This document shows positions 7,879 to 18,721 of a DNA stretch of 64,000 bases, in pieces (positions within the stretch are counted from its first letter, which is position 1; every line of letters starts with the position of its first letter). The stretch spans positions 434,001-498,000 of the forward strand of contig NZ_JAFDOE010000001.1 of assembly GCF_018342065.1 (NCBI RefSeq), given 5' to 3'. The notes below the pieces were generated by a model. It worked only from the letters and a program-made list of their open reading frames with translations, searched no databases and was not told where the DNA came from. The stretch comes from Citrobacter sp. FP75 (lineage in GTDB: Bacteria; Pseudomonadota; Gammaproteobacteria; Enterobacterales; Enterobacteriaceae). The translations under genes were made by a program, and so were the position numbers.

Positions 7879-9103
7879 GGGTAATCCTCTGTAGGGCTGA
7901 TGGTCAATAAGTGAAAATTATTTTTTAATATTTAGTACTTGGCTTGTGGCAACCTTTTAATAGGTTCGGAGTTTCTGTGGAAGCTGGAAAGGAAGCAATT
8001 GATCTATTTTCAAAATATCCTGATTAAAATGATTGTTATAATTGAATTTTATTAAATCTGCGCAAAATCAATGTGTTATAGTGTTGTTTTTGCTGTGGTG
8101 TCATTTTGTTAGTCAATTCGCTAATAAATAACTTGCCATCTTTGTGATCAAAATCTTATTTTGTTGTGCGCAGTTTTTAGGTGGTATTTTTAATAAGTTA
8201 AAAAATTAAATTCACTAAATAACTTGTGAACGACATAACGTTTTTTTATTTATTAATCTTATATGTCAGAAATGTCTTTTGTTAAATTTAAGATAAAAAT
8301 GATAATGGATTGTTCTGGACATATTTAATCTTTAGTACGTAAGCGAAGGGGAGGCTGAACCAATAACTAATGGTGATGTATTGAGGGGATTAGGTTAGGT
8401 TCTGCGCGCATGGCCGATCCCGCTTCGTTAAGTTAGTGAATGCACCCGCGTTTCGCTTCCAATTGAGATAGTCACATTTGGGTGTTAACTATAAGTAAAA
8501 TATAAATGAATGAGTTGTATAAAATGGCGATAATAAGGCTTGCTAAAAAAAATCTGTGAGCTACCCGGCAAGAAAGACTCTTTATCTATCCCCCCTAATT
8601 TTGCCGCCTCGATGGGTTAAAAGATCGTGTAGATTTTAATTAATAACCTATCATTTATGGTAACGACGATTACTTATTGTAAAACAATAAATTAACATAG
8701 GTTTCACTAATCACTCTCATGACAAACATCATTAACATTAAACTTGAAAATTGATTTAAATCAATGTTTAAAACTTGGTAAACCAACTCGAAAGAGGTTA
8801 AATTGCTGCAGATCAAATTGGTCTGAAAGTGATAAATTAGCTATAAATTGATCACTGTCGAAAAATGCAAATTTGTCGCGATAAAAACCTGTTTATTGTA
8901 AGGATTTTACGGCGTAATATAATTGCGGGATCAATTTGAGTGTTTTATTAACATGTTTGTAACTTTTCATCATTGTCCTTTCTTCACATGAGAAGAAAGA
9001 GCGACGGCGGAAGGAAGCAAATAAATTTGTATTGGGGCATGCGTGTGACCCTTTCTAACGGGGTTCACTCTCGGAGTCTTCATGCGATGAGCAAGGAGTC
9101 ATG
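7879..9103. other. 1.2 kb AT-rich divergent control region, glmS/cydA
   Basis: No convincing gene is seen here. The region is very AT-rich except for a more GC-rich patch at about 8336-8470. The right half holds a perfect FNR box and several GTTAAT-like elements (for example, on the complementary strand, near 8687, 8732 and 8945) that could be ArcA half-sites. A conserved-looking leader with the cydA ribosome site (AAGGAG, 9092-9097) ends it. The left end should hold the glm operon promoter on the minus strand. In E. coli, cydA is controlled by ArcA and FNR from several promoters, and the layout fits that. Confidence 0.6.
8751..8764. promoter_or_regulatory. FNR box upstream of cydA
   Basis: The 14-base palindrome TTGATTTAAATCAA matches the FNR consensus TTGAT-N4-ATCAA at every fixed position. 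It lies about 340 bases upstream of the cydA start in the region where FNR and ArcA act in E. coli. It could in principle also influence the divergent glm operon about 870 bases away. Confidence 0.8.
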
Positions 9104-10672
9104 ATGTTAGATATAGTCGAACTGTCGCGCTTACAGTTTGCCTTGACCGCGATGTACCACTTCCTGTTTGTGCCACTGACGCTCGGTATGGCGTTTTTGT
9201 TGGCCATCATGGAAACGGTCTACGTCCTTTCCGGCAAACAGATTTATAAAGATATGACCAAGTTCTGGGGCAAGTTGTTTGGTATCAACTTCGCTCTGGG
9301 TGTGGCTACCGGTTTGACCATGGAGTTCCAGTTCGGGACTAACTGGTCTTACTATTCCCACTATGTAGGGGATATTTTCGGTGCGCCGCTGGCGATCGAA
9401 GGCTTGATGGCCTTCTTCCTCGAATCCACCTTTGTAGGTCTGTTCTTCTTCGGCTGGGACCGTTTGGGTAAAGTCCAGCATATGTGCGTCACCTGGCTGG
9501 TGGCTTTGGGTTCTAACCTGTCCGCGCTGTGGATTCTGGTTGCGAACGGCTGGATGCAAAACCCAATCGCAGCGGATTTCAACTTCGAAACCATGCGCAT
9601 GGAGATGCTGAGCTTCTCTGAGCTGGTGCTTAACCCGGTTGCGCAGGTGAAATTTGTTCACACTGTAGCGTCTGGTTATGTCTGCGGCGCGATGTTCGTT
9701 CTGGGTATCAGCTCTTACTATATGCTGCGCGGTCGTGACTTCGCGTTTGCTAAGCGTTCTTTTGCTATCGCTGCCAGCTTTGGTATGGCTGCCATTCTGT
9801 CTGTTATCGTTCTGGGTGATGAGTCCGGTTACGAAATGGGCGATGTGCAGAAAACCAAACTTGCCGCGATTGAAGCAGAGTGGGAAACCCAGCCTGCACC
9901 GGCATCCTTTACGCTGTTCGGTATCCCGGACCAGGATGCGCAGGAAAACCATTTTGCGATTCAAATCCCTTATGCGCTGGGCATCATTGCCACCCGCTCC
10001 GTTGATACACCGGTCATTGGTCTGAAAGACCTGATGGTGCAGCACGAAGAGCGTATCCGTAATGGGATGAAAGCGTATCAGCTGCTGGAAGAACTGCGTG
10101 CGGGTTCCACCGATCAGGCCGTTCGCGACCAGTTCAACAGCATGAAGAAAGATCTGGGGTACGGTCTGCTGCTGAAACGCTATACCGATAAAGTGACCGA
10201 TGCGACCGAAGCGCAAATTCAGCTGGCGACGAAAGACTCCATTCCTCGTGTGGCGCCGCTGTACTTTGCGTTCCGTATCATGGTGGCGTGCGGCATTCTG
10301 ATGCTGGCGATTATCGCTGTCTCCTTCTGGACCGTGATTCGTAACCGTATCGGTGAGAAAAAGTGGCTGCTGCGTACGGCTCTGTATGCGATTCCGCTGC
10401 CGTGGATTGCGATTGAGTCCGGTTGGTTTGTTGCAGAGTACGGGCGTCAGCCGTGGGCGATTGGTGAGGTGTTACCGACAGCCGTGGCGAACTCGTCGCT
10501 GACTGCGGGCGATCTGATCTTCTCGATGCTGTTGATTTGCGGCCTGTACACCCTGTTCCTGGTGGCTGAACTGTACCTGATGTTCAAGTTCGCACGCCTT
10601 GGCCCGAGCAGCCTGAAAACCGGTCGTTATCACTACGAGCAGTCCACTGTGACTTCTCAGCCGGCACGCTAA
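9104..10672 (+). CDS. cydA: Cytochrome bd-I ubiquinol oxidase subunit I
   Basis: The main subunit of the high-affinity quinol oxidase used at low oxygen. It sits in the inner membrane, oxidises ubiquinol through its periplasmic Q-loop and carries hemes b558, b595 and d. It has 522 residues when started at the second of two tandem ATGs, the E. coli length and N-terminus ([11 protein letters not shown]). His19 (AMYHFLF) is the known heme b595/d ligand. The long hydrophilic Q-loop with the [20 protein letters not shown] region and the C-terminal [13 protein letters not shown] motif are intact. It is the first gene of cydABX-ybgE. Confidence 0.98.
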   Translation: MLDIVELSRLQFALTAMYHFLFVPLTLGMAFLLAIMETVYVLSGKQIYKDMTKFWGKLFGINFALGVATGLTMEFQFGTNWSYYSHYVGDIFGAPLAIEGLMAFFLESTFVGLFFFGWDRLGKVQHMCVTWLVALGSNLSALWILVANGWMQNPIAADFNFETMRMEMLSFSELVLNPVAQVKFVHTVASGYVCGAMFVLGISSYYMLRGRDFAFAKRSFAIAASFGMAAILSVIVLGDESGYEMGDVQKTKLAAIEAEWETQPAPASFTLFGIPDQDAQENHFAIQIPYALGIIATRSVDTPVIGLKDLMVQHEERIRNGMKAYQLLEELRAGSTDQAVRDQFNSMKKDLGYGLLLKRYTDKVTDATEAQIQLATKDSIPRVAPLYFAFRIMVACGILMLAIIAVSFWTVIRNRIGEKKWLLRTALYAIPLPWIAIESGWFVAEYGRQPWAIGEVLPTAVANSSLTAGDLIFSMLLICGLYTLFLVAELYLMFKFARLGPSSLKTGRYHYEQSTVTSQPAR

Positions 10673-10687
10673 GACAGGAGTCGTCAA

Positions 10688-11827
10688 ATGATCGATTATG
10701 AAGTATTGCGTTTTATCTGGTGGCTGCTGGTTGGCATTCTGCTGATTGGTTTTGCAGTCACTGATGGTTTCGACATGGGGGTGGGCATGCTCACCCGTTT
10801 CCTCGGTCGTAATGATACCGAGCGTCGAATTATGATTAACTCCATCGCCCCGCACTGGGACGGTAACCAGGTTTGGCTCATCACCGCGGGTGGCGCACTG
10901 TTCGCTGCCTGGCCGATGGTGTATGCCGCTGCATTCTCTGGTTTCTATGTGGCGATGATCCTTGTGCTGGCGTCCTTGTTCTTCCGTCCGGTCGGTTTTG
11001 ATTACCGTTCCAAGATTGAAGACATGCGCTGGCGCAACATGTGGGACTGGGGCATCTTCATTGGTAGCTTCGTACCGCCGCTGGTCATTGGCGTCGCGTT
11101 CGGTAACCTGCTGCAAGGGGTTCCGTTCCACATGGATGAGTACATGCGTTTGTACTACACCGGTAACTTCTTCCAGTTGCTGAATCCGTTTGGTCTGCTG
11201 GCCGGTGTTGTGAGCGTGGGTATGATTATCACCCAGGGCGCGACCTATCTGCAGATGCGTACCGTGGGTGAACTGCACCTGCGTGCACGTACCACCTCTC
11301 AGGTTGCAGCGCTGGTCACTCTGGTATGCTTCGCGCTGGCAGGTGTTTGGGTGATGTACGGTATTGACGGTTATGTGGTGACTTCCGCTCTGGATCACCA
11401 TGCAGCCTCTAACCCGATGACCAAAGAAGTGGCACGTGTTGCGGGTGCATGGATGGTGAACTTTAACAATGCACCTATCCTGTGGGTGGTTCCGGCTCTG
11501 GGCGTAGCCCTGCCGCTGCTGACCATCCTGACTTCTCGTATGGAGAAAGGGGCCTGGGCGTTCGTCTTCTCTTCACTGACGTTGGCCTGTATCATCCTGA
11601 CGGCCGGTATCGCAATGTTCCCGTTTGTGATGCCATCCAGCACCATGATGAACGCAAGTCTGACTATGTGGGATGCCACCTCCAGCCAGAGAACATTGAA
11701 CCTGATGACCTGGGTTGCGGCGGTGTTTGTACCGATCATTCTGCTCTACACCAGCTGGTGTTACTGGAAGATGTTCGGTCGTATCACCAAAGAAGATATT
11801 GAAAACAATACCCACTCTCTGTACTAA
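10688..11827 (+). CDS. cydB: Cytochrome bd-I ubiquinol oxidase subunit II
   Basis: The 379-residue second membrane subunit of bd-I oxidase, needed for assembly and for binding of the b595/d heme pair. The N-terminus MIDYEVLRFIWWLLVG and the signatures DGFDMGVGML and HWDGNQVWLI are those of the E. coli protein. It begins 15 bases after cydA with an AGGAG site. Several transmembrane helices are evident throughout. Confidence 0.98.
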   Translation: MIDYEVLRFIWWLLVGILLIGFAVTDGFDMGVGMLTRFLGRNDTERRIMINSIAPHWDGNQVWLITAGGALFAAWPMVYAAAFSGFYVAMILVLASLFFRPVGFDYRSKIEDMRWRNMWDWGIFIGSFVPPLVIGVAFGNLLQGVPFHMDEYMRLYYTGNFFQLLNPFGLLAGVVSVGMIITQGATYLQMRTVGELHLRARTTSQVAALVTLVCFALAGVWVMYGIDGYVVTSALDHHAASNPMTKEVARVAGAWMVNFNNAPILWVVPALGVALPLLTILTSRMEKGAWAFVFSSLTLACIILTAGIAMFPFVMPSSTMMNASLTMWDATSSQRTLNLMTWVAAVFVPIILLYTSWCYWKMFGRITKEDIENNTHSLY

Positions 11828-11841
11828 GTAAGGAGCTAAAA

Positions 11842-11955
11842 ATGTGGTATTTCGCATGGATTTTGGGAACGCTTCTTGCCTGTGCATTTGGGATAATCAC
11901 AGCGCTGGCGCTTGAGCACGTAGAAGCAGGCAAAGCCGGACAAGAAGAAAGCTGA
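11842..11955 (+). CDS. cydX: Cytochrome bd-I accessory subunit X
   Basis: A 37-residue single-span membrane protein beginning MWYFAWILGTLLACAFG, the same length as E. coli CydX. It stabilises the heme environment of bd-I oxidase. It has a TAAGGAG ribosome site 14 bases after cydB stops, and its own stop shares a base with the ybgE start (TGATG). Only the C-terminal tail (AGQEES) departs from the E. coli form as I remember it. Confidence 0.95.
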   Translation: MWYFAWILGTLLACAFGIITALALEHVEAGKAGQEES

Positions 11956-12248
11956 TGACCAATATTATCGCGATGTTATATGCGGTAATGGACAAGCGCC
12001 CCTTGCGGGCGCTTTCCTTTGTGCTGGCAATCGTGTTGGCTGGCTGCATATTCTGGGATCCCTCACGCTTCGCAGCGAAAACCAGCGATCTGGAAATCTG
12101 GCATGGTCTCCTGTTGATGTGGGCGGTCTGCGCCGGCATTATCCACGGCGTTGGATTTCGTCCTCGCGCCGTACACTGGCAGGGCATCTTCTGCCCGCTG
12201 ATAGCCGACATCGTGCTGGTGGTTGGTCTGATTTTCTTCTTCTTTTGA
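11955..12248 (+). CDS. ybgE: Cyd operon membrane protein YbgE
   Basis: A 97-residue inner-membrane protein with about three hydrophobic spans, always linked to cydABX in enterobacteria. Its exact function is not established. It overlaps cydX by one base and is followed by an intrinsic terminator, so it closes the cyd operon. Confidence 0.92.
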   Translation: MTNIIAMLYAVMDKRPLRALSFVLAIVLAGCIFWDPSRFAAKTSDLEIWHGLLLMWAVCAGIIHGVGFRPRAVHWQGIFCPLIADIVLVVGLIFFFF

Positions 12249-12269
12249 ATAAGAAACATCCTTAAATAT

Positions 12270-12299
12270 TTATGGGCTTGCATAAGCCCATAATTTTTT
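12270..12299 (+). terminator. Intrinsic terminator of cydABX-ybgE
   Basis: A perfect 10-bp stem, TTATGGGCTT paired with AAGCCCATAA across a four-base loop, is followed by TTTTTT. Confidence 0.88.
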
Positions 12300-12397
12300 A
12301 CTCTCCGTTTACTTTCCCCCATTCCAAAGCATCATTCCCGCGCGTATAGTAGCATCGGTTAAAAGTTCTAACTTTTGTTGCATTACCGGGATGTAAA

Positions 12398-13491
<1,094 letters not shown>

Positions 13492-13494
13492 ACC

Positions 13495-13923
13495 ATGGCC
13501 AGAACGCGTGGACGAGGTCGTCGCGAACTCAAGTCCGAAATCAATATTGTACCGCTGCTCGACGTACTGCTGGTGCTGTTGCTGATCTTTATGGCAACGG
13601 CGCCGATCATTACCCAGAGCGTGGAAGTTGATCTGCCGGATGCAACCGAATCGCAAGCCGTCAGCAGCAACGACGAGCCTCCGGTCATTATTGAAGTTTC
13701 CGGTGTCGGGCAGTACAGCGTGGTGGTTGAGAAAGACAGGATGGATCAACTGCCGCCGGAGCAGGTAATCGCGGAAGCGAAAAGCCGCCTGCAGACCAAT
13801 CCGAAAACGGTCTTCTTAATCGGTGGTGCGAAAGACGTGCCTTATGATGAAATAATTAAAGCGCTGAACTTGTTACACAGTGCAGGCGTGAAATCGGTTG
13901 GCTTGATGACGCAGCCAATCTGA
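13495..13923 (+). CDS. tolR: Tol-Pal system protein TolR
   Basis: A 142-residue inner-membrane protein of the ExbD/TolR family. The single N-terminal helix carries the essential proton-pathway aspartate in INIVPLLDVLLVLLLIF, and the rest is a periplasmic domain that binds peptidoglycan. It starts three bases after tolQ stops, with AAGGGG just upstream. Confidence 0.98.
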   Translation: MARTRGRGRRELKSEINIVPLLDVLLVLLLIFMATAPIITQSVEVDLPDATESQAVSSNDEPPVIIEVSGVGQYSVVVEKDRMDQLPPEQVIAEAKSRLQTNPKTVFLIGGAKDVPYDEIIKALNLLHSAGVKSVGLMTQPI

Positions 13924-13987
13924 TGTCTGCGTATTCCTGGCTTGAAATATAGCGCGTAACAGGCGAACAGTTTTTTGGGAACCGAGA

Positions 13988-15244
13988 GTGTCAAAGGCAA
14001 CCGAACAAAACGACAAGCTCAAACGGGCGATAATTATTTCAGCGGTGCTGCATGTCATTTTATTTGCAGCACTGATCTGGAGTTCGTTCGATGAGCACAT
14101 TGATGCTTCAGGCGGCGGTGGCGGCTCGTCTATTGACGCCGTTATGGTCGATCCTGGTGCCGTTGTTCAACAGTACGATCGCCAACAGCAGCAGCAGGCA
14201 AGTGCGAAACGTGCAGAAGAACAGCGTGAAAAACAGGCGCAGCAACAAGCTGAGGAGCTTCGTGAGAAGCAGGCGGCTGAGCAAGAGCGACTGAAGCAGC
14301 TGGAAAAAGAACGTTTGGCCGCGCAGGAAAAAGTGCGCGAACAGACGGAGCAGCAAAAACAGGCTGAAGCCGCAGCGGCGAAAGCGCAAGAGCAACAGAA
14401 GCAGGCTGAAGAAGCGGCGGCGAAAGCTGCTGCGGACGCGAAGGCCAAAGCGGATGCTCAGGCGAAACAAGCCGCAGAGGCCGCGAAGAAAGCGGCTGCG
14501 GACGCACAGAAGCAGGCTGAAGCTGAAGCTGCGAAAGCCGCTGCTGATGCGAAGAAAGTCGCTGAGGTGCAAGCGGCTAAGGCTGCGGCTGACGCTGCGA
14601 AAAAAGCCCAGGCAGAAGCCGCTAAACAAGCTGCAGCCGAGAAGGCCGCTGCTGAGAAAGCTGAAAAAGCGGCTGCCGCGAAAGCTGCTGCCGCTGAAAA
14701 AGCCGCTGCGGATAAAAAAGCAGCAGCTGAAAAAGCGGCCGCAGACAAGAAAGCGGCCGCCGCCGAAAAAGCAGCAGCCGATAAGAAAGCTGCGGCAGAT
14801 AAAGCCGCTGCCGCCAAAAAAGCGGCTGCGGAGAAAGCAGCAGCAGCCTCTGGTGTTGACGATCTGTTAGGTGACTTAAGCTCCGGTAAGAATGCACCGA
14901 AATCCGGTGGTGGAGCGAAAGGTAGCGGACAACCGGCGAAAGACAGTGGTACAAGTGGTGCAAACGGTGGTGCATCGGGTGCTGATATTAGCGCTTACGC
15001 GAAGCAAATTCAGGTCGCGATTCAGAGCCGTCTGTTTGATGCGGGCCTCTATCAGGGGAAACAATGCGTATTGCATATTAACCTTGCGCCAGATGGACGA
15101 TTGAAGAGTGTGACATCTGAAGGTGGTGATCCTGCACTCTGCCAGGCTGCGTTAGCGGCGGCGAGATCGGCAAGTATTCCTAAACCGCCTAACGAGGCTG
15201 TTTACGAAAAGATAAAAGACGCCAAGCTGGACTTTAAACTGTAA
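13988..15244 (+). CDS. tolA: Cell envelope integrity protein TolA
   Basis: A 418-residue periplasm-spanning protein that links TolQR to TolB and Pal. Domain I has a transmembrane helix near 14-34 (AIIISAVLHVILFAALIW). Domain II, about 50-290, is a long alanine/lysine/glutamate helix of AAADKKAAAEK-type repeats. A glycine-rich hinge leads to domain III from about 330. It uses a GTG start, the E. coli N-terminus. Domain III (ADISAYAKQIQVAIQSRLFD onward) departs clearly from the E. coli sequence as I remember it, although the two cysteines and the EGGDPALCQAALAAA motif remain. This is the part bound by colicins and filamentous phage. Confidence 0.97.
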   Translation: MSKATEQNDKLKRAIIISAVLHVILFAALIWSSFDEHIDASGGGGGSSIDAVMVDPGAVVQQYDRQQQQQASAKRAEEQREKQAQQQAEELREKQAAEQERLKQLEKERLAAQEKVREQTEQQKQAEAAAAKAQEQQKQAEEAAAKAAADAKAKADAQAKQAAEAAKKAAADAQKQAEAEAAKAAADAKKVAEVQAAKAAADAAKKAQAEAAKQAAAEKAAAEKAEKAAAAKAAAAEKAAADKKAAAEKAAADKKAAAAEKAAADKKAAADKAAAAKKAAAEKAAAASGVDDLLGDLSSGKNAPKSGGGAKGSGQPAKDSGTSGANGGASGADISAYAKQIQVAIQSRLFDAGLYQGKQCVLHINLAPDGRLKSVTSEGGDPALCQAALAAARSASIPKPPNEAVYEKIKDAKLDFKL

Positions 15245-15372
15245 CCGTTTTCCCGGGTTTTCGGACGAAAACAGTCTAAGGTTGAGACAGAGTTCTGGTA
15301 GTTTTGTGTATTTGAGTTTGTTAACATTCTGCTAAATTATCGTGGGCTTTCCGTCCAGATAAGGGAGATATG

Positions 15373-16668
15373 ATGAAGCAGGCATTACGAGTAGCATTTG
15401 GTTTTCTGATGCTGTGGGCAGCGGTGCTGCATGCAGAAGTACGTATCGAGATCACCCAAGGGGTGGACTCGGCACGCCCGATTGGTGTTGTCCCGTTCCA
15501 GTGGGCAGGGCCGGGTGCTGCACCTGAAGATATCGGCGGTATCGTGGGCGCCGACCTGCGTAACAGCGGTAAATTTAACCCGTTAGATCGTGCTAAGCTG
15601 CCGCAGCAGCCGGGTACTGCGGCGGATGTTCAGCCTGCTGCATGGTCTGCGCTGGGTATTGATGCCGTGGTTGTAGGCCAGGTTACGCCGAATCCGGACG
15701 GTTCCTACAGCGTGGCTTATCAGTTGGTAGATACCGGCGGTGCGCCGGGTACTGTACTGGCACAGAACACCTATAAAGTGAACAAGCAGTGGCTGCGTTA
15801 CGCGGGCCATACTGCCAGTGATGAAGTGTTTGAAAAACTGACCGGTATTAAGGGCGCATTCCGTACCCGTATCGCGTACGTTGTTCAGACCAATGGCGGC
15901 CAGTTCCCGTATGAATTACGCGTGTCTGACTACGATGGTTATAACCAGTTCGTTGTTCACCGTTCTCCGCAGCCGTTGATGTCTCCGGCATGGTCTCCGG
16001 ACGGTTCTAAACTGGCCTATGTCACCTTCGAAAGCGGCCGTTCTGCGCTGGTCATCCAGACGCTGTCTAACGGCGCGGTGCGTCAGGTTGCTTCGTTCCC
16101 GCGCCACAACGGTGCGCCAGCGTTCTCTCCGGATGGCAGCAAACTGGCGTTTGCACTGTCTAAAACCGGTAGTCTGAACCTGTACGTGATGGACATTGGC
16201 TCGGGTCAAATCCGTCAGGTGACTGATGGTCGCAGCAACAACACGGAACCGACCTGGTTCCCAGACAGTCAGAACCTGGCCTTTACCTCTGACCAGGCTG
16301 GTCGTCCGCAGGTATACAAAGTTAACGTCAACGGCGGTGCTCCGCAGCGCATTACCTGGGAAGGTTCGCAAAACCAGGATGCAGATGTCAGCAGCGACGG
16401 TAAATTTATGGTAATGGTTAGCTCAAACAGTGGGCAGCAGCACATTGCCAAACAAGATCTGGTAGCGGGTGGCGTACAAGTTCTGTCGTCAACGTTCCTG
16501 GATGAAACGCCAAGTCTGGCACCTAACGGCACTATGGTAATCTACAGCTCTTCTCAGGGGATGGGATCCGTGCTGAATTTGGTTTCTACAGATGGGCGTT
16601 TCAAGGCGCGTCTTCCGGCAACCGATGGTCAGGTTAAATTCCCTGCCTGGTCGCCGTATCTGTGATAA
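15373..16668 (+). CDS. tolB: Tol-Pal system periplasmic protein TolB
   Basis: A 430-residue periplasmic protein with a signal peptide cleaved after VLHA (residue 21), an N-terminal domain and a C-terminal six-bladed propeller seen as repeated [22 protein letters not shown] and [10 protein letters not shown] blade motifs. It contacts Pal and the TolA C-terminus. Two ATGs stand in tandem, and the second gives the E. coli length. AAGGGAG lies just upstream. About 125 bases separate it from tolA, where a further promoter may lie. The coding frame ends with the TGA around 16663-16668. Confidence 0.95.
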
Positions 16669-16675
16669 TAAATAA

Positions 16676-17218
<543 letters not shown>

Positions 17219-17227
17219 GAGAATTGC

Positions 17228-18016
17228 ATGAGCAGTAACTTCAGACATCACCTGTTGGGTCTGTCGTTACTGGTTGGCATAGCGGCCCCCTGGGCCGCTT
17301 TTGCACAGGCGCCAATCAGTAGTGTCGGCTCAGGCTCGGTCGAAGACCGTGTCACTCAACTCGAGCGTATTTCTAACGCTCACAGTCAGCTTTTAACCCA
17401 GCTTCAGCAACAACTCTCCGATAATCAGTCCGATATTGATTCTCTGCGTGGTCAAATTCAGGAAAGTCAGTATCAGCTGAATCAGGTTGTTGAGCGCCAG
17501 AAGCAGATCTTGACGCAGATGGACAGTCTTAGCAGCGGTGGTACGCCTGCGGCACAGCCAGCAGGTGGCGACCAGAGCGGGGCAGCGGCCCCGGCCTCGA
17601 ATACAGGTGCTGCAGCTACGTCAGGCGTTCCAGCGAGCTCTGGCGATGCGAATACCGATTACAATGCGGCAATCGCGCTGGTGCAGGATAAATCCCGCCA
17701 GGACGACGCGATTGAGGCGTTTCAGGACTTCATCAAAAATTATCCTGATTCTACTTACCTGCCAAATGCGAATTACTGGCTGGGACAGTTGAATTATAAC
17801 AAGGGTAAAAAAGATGATGCTGCGTTCTATTTTGCATCGGTAGTTAAAAACTTCCCAAAATCACCTAAAGCTGCAGACGCGATGTTTAAGGTCGGCGTCA
17901 TCATGCAGGACAAAGGTGATACAGCAAAAGCTAAAGCGGTTTATCAGCAGGTTATCACTAAATACCCTGGTACTGATGGCGCGAAACAAGCGCAAAAACG
18001 CCTCGGCGCGATGTAA
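17228..18016 (+). CDS. cpoB: Cell division coordinator CpoB
   Basis: A 262-residue periplasmic protein with a 26-residue signal peptide (ending WAAFA), an N-terminal coiled coil (about 40-105), a low-complexity Ala/Gly/Ser linker and C-terminal TPR repeats (DYNAAIALVQDKSRQDDAIE onward). It links Tol-Pal to PBP1B during septal peptidoglycan synthesis. It closes the tol-pal cluster, nine bases after pal stops. Confidence 0.96.
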   Translation: MSSNFRHHLLGLSLLVGIAAPWAAFAQAPISSVGSGSVEDRVTQLERISNAHSQLLTQLQQQLSDNQSDIDSLRGQIQESQYQLNQVVERQKQILTQMDSLSSGGTPAAQPAGGDQSGAAAPASNTGAAATSGVPASSGDANTDYNAAIALVQDKSRQDDAIEAFQDFIKNYPDSTYLPNANYWLGQLNYNKGKKDDAAFYFASVVKNFPKSPKAADAMFKVGVIMQDKGDTAKAKAVYQQVITKYPGTDGAKQAQKRLGAM

Positions 18017-18026
18017 TGCACACCAT

Positions 18027-18056
18027 GCGACCAGAAATCGTGTTATTTCTGGTCGC
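18027..18056 (+). terminator. Hairpin after cpoB, possible terminator
   Basis: A perfect 12-bp stem (GCGACCAGAAAT with its complement) and a six-base loop lie 10 bases after the cpoB stop. No T-run follows, so it may be a weak terminator or an RNA-stability hairpin. Confidence 0.5.
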
Positions 18057-18102
18057 GTCGTGTGATTCCTAAGCAGTTGAGTTATATACATCGAAATTTT
18101 TG

Positions 18103-18130
18103 TTGCGCTAAAATCTGAAATCAGTAATAT
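18103..18130 (+). promoter_or_regulatory. Probable promoter of the tRNA cluster
   Basis: TTGCGC at 18103-18108 and TAATAT at 18125-18130 are spaced by 16 bases. A GC-rich stretch (GCCGCCGTTGCC) follows just downstream, as expected for the discriminator of a stringently controlled stable-RNA promoter. Confidence 0.55.
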
Positions 18131-18183
18131 ATGCCGCCGTTGCCAAGGGATATCAAACAGCCCGAAAGCGGCGAGAAAAAGTG

Positions 18184-18259
18184 GGGGCGTTAGCTCAGTT
18201 GGTAGAGCAGTTGACTTTTAATCAATTGGTCGCAGGTTCGAATCCTGCACGCCCCACCA
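18184..18259 (+). tRNA. tRNA-Lys (anticodon TTT), copy 1
   Basis: A 76-base tRNA with encoded CCA. The acceptor stem GGGGCGT pairs with ACGCCCC, the anticodon TTT is at 18217-18219, and the T-arm GGTTCGAATCC is normal. It corresponds to the lysT position of the E. coli cluster. Confidence 0.98.
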
Positions 18260-18294
18260 CTAACTTAGCAGTAAGCAGTATCCAGCGTAGTATC

Positions 18295-18370
18295 GGGTGA
18301 TTAGCTCAGCTGGGAGAGCACCTCCCTTACAAGGAGGGGGTCGGCGGTTCGATCCCGTCATCACCCACCA
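18295..18370 (+). tRNA. tRNA-Val (anticodon TAC)
   Basis: A 76-base tRNA with encoded CCA. The acceptor stem is GGGTGAT/ATCACCC and the anticodon TAC is at 18328-18330. It corresponds to valT. It is the only valine tRNA in this cluster, whereas E. coli K-12 has two. Confidence 0.98.
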
Positions 18371-18373
18371 CTC

Positions 18374-18449
18374 GGGGCGTTAGCTCAGTTGGTAGAGCAG
18401 TTGACTTTTAATCAATTGGTCGCAGGTTCGAATCCTGCACGCCCCACCA
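18374..18449 (+). tRNA. tRNA-Lys (anticodon TTT), copy 2
   Basis: Same 76-base sequence as copy 1. Only three bases separate it from the preceding tRNA-Val, so it is certainly processed from a joint transcript. Confidence 0.98.
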
Positions 18450-18481
18450 ACATTAACATCGTACTCAGATGTTAAACGTGA

Positions 18482-18550
18482 AGGATAACGTTGCTTTAGC
18501 AACGGCCCGTTAGGGCGAGACGAAGTCGAGTCATCCTGCACGCCCCACCA
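18482..18550 (+). pseudogene. tRNA-Lys 3'-end remnant fused to a multi-hairpin element
   Basis: The end of this stretch, TCCTGCACGCCCCACCA, is identical to the 3' end of the neighbouring tRNA-Lys genes, but the 5' half of a tRNA is missing. In its place is a run of short hairpins: GTTGC-TTTA-GCAAC, GCCC-GTTA-GGGC and GAC-GAA-GTC. It cannot fold as a tRNA. It looks like the scar of a recombination in the tandem array and occupies the spot where E. coli carries further tRNA genes. Confidence 0.7.
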
Positions 18551-18597
18551 ATTATTTGGTGGTTCCGAGTAAAAAATCTTTCAGGCGACACCCGAAT

Positions 18598-18673
18598 GGG
18601 GCGTTAGCTCAGTTGGTAGAGCAGTTGACTTTTAATCAATTGGTCGCAGGTTCGAATCCTGCACGCCCCACCA
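18598..18673 (+). tRNA. tRNA-Lys (anticodon TTT), copy 3
   Basis: 76 bases with encoded CCA, identical to copy 1. It follows the broken tRNA remnant. Confidence 0.98.
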
Positions 18674-18721
18674 ATATCGCGGTGGGTTCCTGAAAAAGAG
18701 TAAAGTAGTAAACCCCATATG

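Noticed and set aside
9131-10216. 361-codon open frame on the minus strand
   Set aside because: It lies wholly antisense to cydA. Its product is rich in His, Arg and Gln, as expected from the reverse of a membrane-protein gene, and it has no family features.
10472-11401. 309-codon open frame on the minus strand
   Set aside because: Antisense to cydA/cydB, with composition typical of a shadow frame and no ribosome site.
14108-14870. Several long frames on both strands within tolA (for example Leu/Arg-rich and Ala/Ser-rich)
   Set aside because: They result from the repetitive Ala/Lys/Glu codons of TolA domain II, which keep other frames open. They are not genes.
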